The translations under genes were made by a program, and so were the position numbers. Positions 5,901-6,205 of a stretch of 6,205 bases of DNA are shown here, piece by piece. Numbering within the stretch: the stretch's first letter is position 1; every line of letters starts with the position of its first letter. The notes beneath the pieces were generated by a model. It was not told the origin of the DNA. It ran no database searches and worked only from the letters and a program-made list of their open reading frames with translations. This DNA is from Bacillota bacterium (lineage in GTDB: Bacteria; Bacillota; Clostridia; Lachnospirales; Lachnospiraceae), in assembly GCA_023415655.1 (NCBI GenBank), contig JAEZKD010000016.1:1-6205 (forward strand), in the 5' to 3' direction.

Positions 5901-6205
5901 AGAAGTTTACTCCAATACTGGTGGTCAGGCTTCCAAAGCTACTCCAACTGGTTCTATCGCTCAGTTCGCTGCTGGTGGTAAAGATACTAAGAAGAAAGAT
6001 CTTGCAGAAATTGCAATGAGCTACGGCTATGTATATGTAGCACAGATCGCTCAGGGTGCTGACTACAATCAGTGTGTAAAAGCAATTGCAGAAGCTGAAG
6101 CTTACCCAGGACCATCCATCATCATCGCATATGCTCCATGTATCGCTCATGGTATCAAGGGTGGATTAAAGGGTGCTCAGACAGAAGAAAAACGTGCAGT
6201 TGAAG
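2911..6205 (+). CDS. nifJ: Pyruvate:ferredoxin (flavodoxin) oxidoreductase, 3' end outside window
   Basis: PFOR oxidises pyruvate with CoA to acetyl-CoA and CO2, reducing ferredoxin or flavodoxin. It is the main pyruvate-using step of clostridial fermentation. 1098 codons are visible; the single-chain family is usually about 1170-1180, so a C-terminal piece is missing. Domain I holds YPITPSSPMA with Thr31, Glu64 and Arg114, the same numbers as the substrate and thiamine pyrophosphate (TPP) residues of the Desulfovibrio africanus enzyme. The ferredoxin-like domain has two 4Fe-4S motifs: Cys692/695/698/702 and Cys745/748/751/755. The proximal cluster uses Cys816, Cys819, Cys844 and Cys1077. The TPP/Mg site is GDGWAYDIG (Asp969) with Thr997, Val999 and Asn1002 in TEVYSNTGG. 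No key residue is missing. It is divergent from greA and separated from it by about 900 bp. The symbol nifJ is by homology only; the cellular role is most likely central catabolism, and nothing nearby points to nitrogen fixation. PorA or pfor are equally used names. Confidence 0.97.
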   Translation, partial: MARKMKTMDGNTAAAHVSYAFTDVAAIYPITPSSPMADYTDMWATQGRKNIFGHEVLLSEMQSEAGAAGAVHGSLQAGALTTTYTASQGLLLMIPNMYKIAGELLPGVINVTARAIATHALSIFGDHSDIYAARQTGFAMLCSGNVQETMDLGAVAHLTAIKGRVPFMHFFDGFRTSHELQKIETWDYEDLKELADMDAINEFRNRALNPEHPVQRGTAQNPDVFFQAREACNKYYDAVPELTQQYMDKVNAKIGTNYKLFNYYGAQDAEHVIIAMGSVCDTIEETIDYVNANGGKVGLIKVRLYRPFSAKHLIEAIPASVKKISVLDRTKEPGALGEPLYLDVVAALKDTQFHNVPVFTGRYGLGSKDTTPAQILAVYNNEEKKVFTIGINDDVTNLSLEIKENPDTANASTTSCKFWGLGADGTVGANKNSIKIIGDHTDKYAQAYFDYDSKKSGGVTISHLRFGDSPIRSTYLINKADFVACHSPAYIRKYNMVQDLKKGATFLLNCSWDMEDLEKNLPGQVKRYMAQNNIKFYTIDGIKIGKEVGLGGRINTILQAAFFKLANIIPIEDAVKYMKDAATASYSKKGDDVVKMNHTAIDRGVEGIVEIKVPAEWANATDESLETKATSGKPEVLNYVNTILNAVNSQTGNDLPVSAFVDNADGTVPLGTAAYEKRGIAIDVPVWNPEICLQCNLCSYVCPHSVIRPVAMTDEELAKAPEGAKSVAMKGTDKTFAITISVLDCTGCGSCVNVCPEVKGQKALSMDLLESQLETQKMFDYGITLDEPKDIIAKFKETTVKGSQFKQPLLEFSGACAGCGETPYAKLVTQLFGDRMYIANATGCSSIWGGSSPSTPYTVNKEGKGPAWANSLFEDNAEFGFGMQLAQLALRKRLIDAVENLVNTAEKEEVKTACEQFLATKDSSTLNAEPSKKLIAALEACNCDNADKKYILENKSFLSKKSQWIFGGDGWAYDIGFGGLDHVLAAGHDVNIMVFDTEVYSNTGGQASKATPTGSIAQFAAGGKDTKKKDLAEIAMSYGYVYVAQIAQGADYNQCVKAIAEAEAYPGPSIIIAYAPCIAHGIKGGLKGAQTEEKRAVE

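Overview
The window looks like a chromosomal segment of a low-GC, anaerobic Firmicute, most likely a Clostridia/Lachnospiraceae-type fermenter. The evidence is AT-rich DNA with A/T-ending codons, strong GGAGG-type Shine-Dalgarno sites, a textbook sigma-A promoter, a class II lysyl-tRNA synthetase paired with GreA, and a single-chain homodimer-type pyruvate:ferredoxin oxidoreductase. Lachnoclostridium phytofermentans or a close relative would fit, but that is an impression from memory and not a search result.

Layout. On the minus strand, positions 1-1443 hold most of lysS (3' end outside the window) and 1521-2006 hold a complete greA. They are read greA then lysS, 77 bp apart, from a consensus promoter at 2107-2135. 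The spacer between them contains a 44-nt near-perfect hairpin with no U-tract. On the plus strand, 2911-6205 holds almost all of a pyruvate:ferredoxin (flavodoxin) oxidoreductase (PFOR, nifJ-type) that runs off the right edge. The two transcription units are divergent.

Between them lies a gap of about 900 bp (2007-2910) without a convincing gene. Starting at greA it contains: the greA leader and promoter, where a 12-bp inverted repeat covers the -10 box and start site; two related hairpins (2221-2247 and 2278-2309) sharing a CTAAGA/TCTTAG stem; a T-rich plus strand (about 2340-2630) with 11-12-bp degenerate tandem repeats, whose purine-rich complement reads as fragments of an amphipathic-helix peptide; and the PFOR upstream region, with a weak promoter candidate and a 7-6-7 inverted repeat just before the Shine-Dalgarno.

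Functionally, greA-lysS is housekeeping (rescue of stalled RNA polymerase, and charging of tRNA-Lys). PFOR is the central catabolic step, converting pyruvate to acetyl-CoA, CO2 and reduced ferredoxin. All PFOR cofactor residues that fall inside the window are present. I see no mobile-element gene, tRNA, rRNA, CRISPR array or defence system. The unexplained signals are the non-coding structures, and none clearly amounts to a new system.
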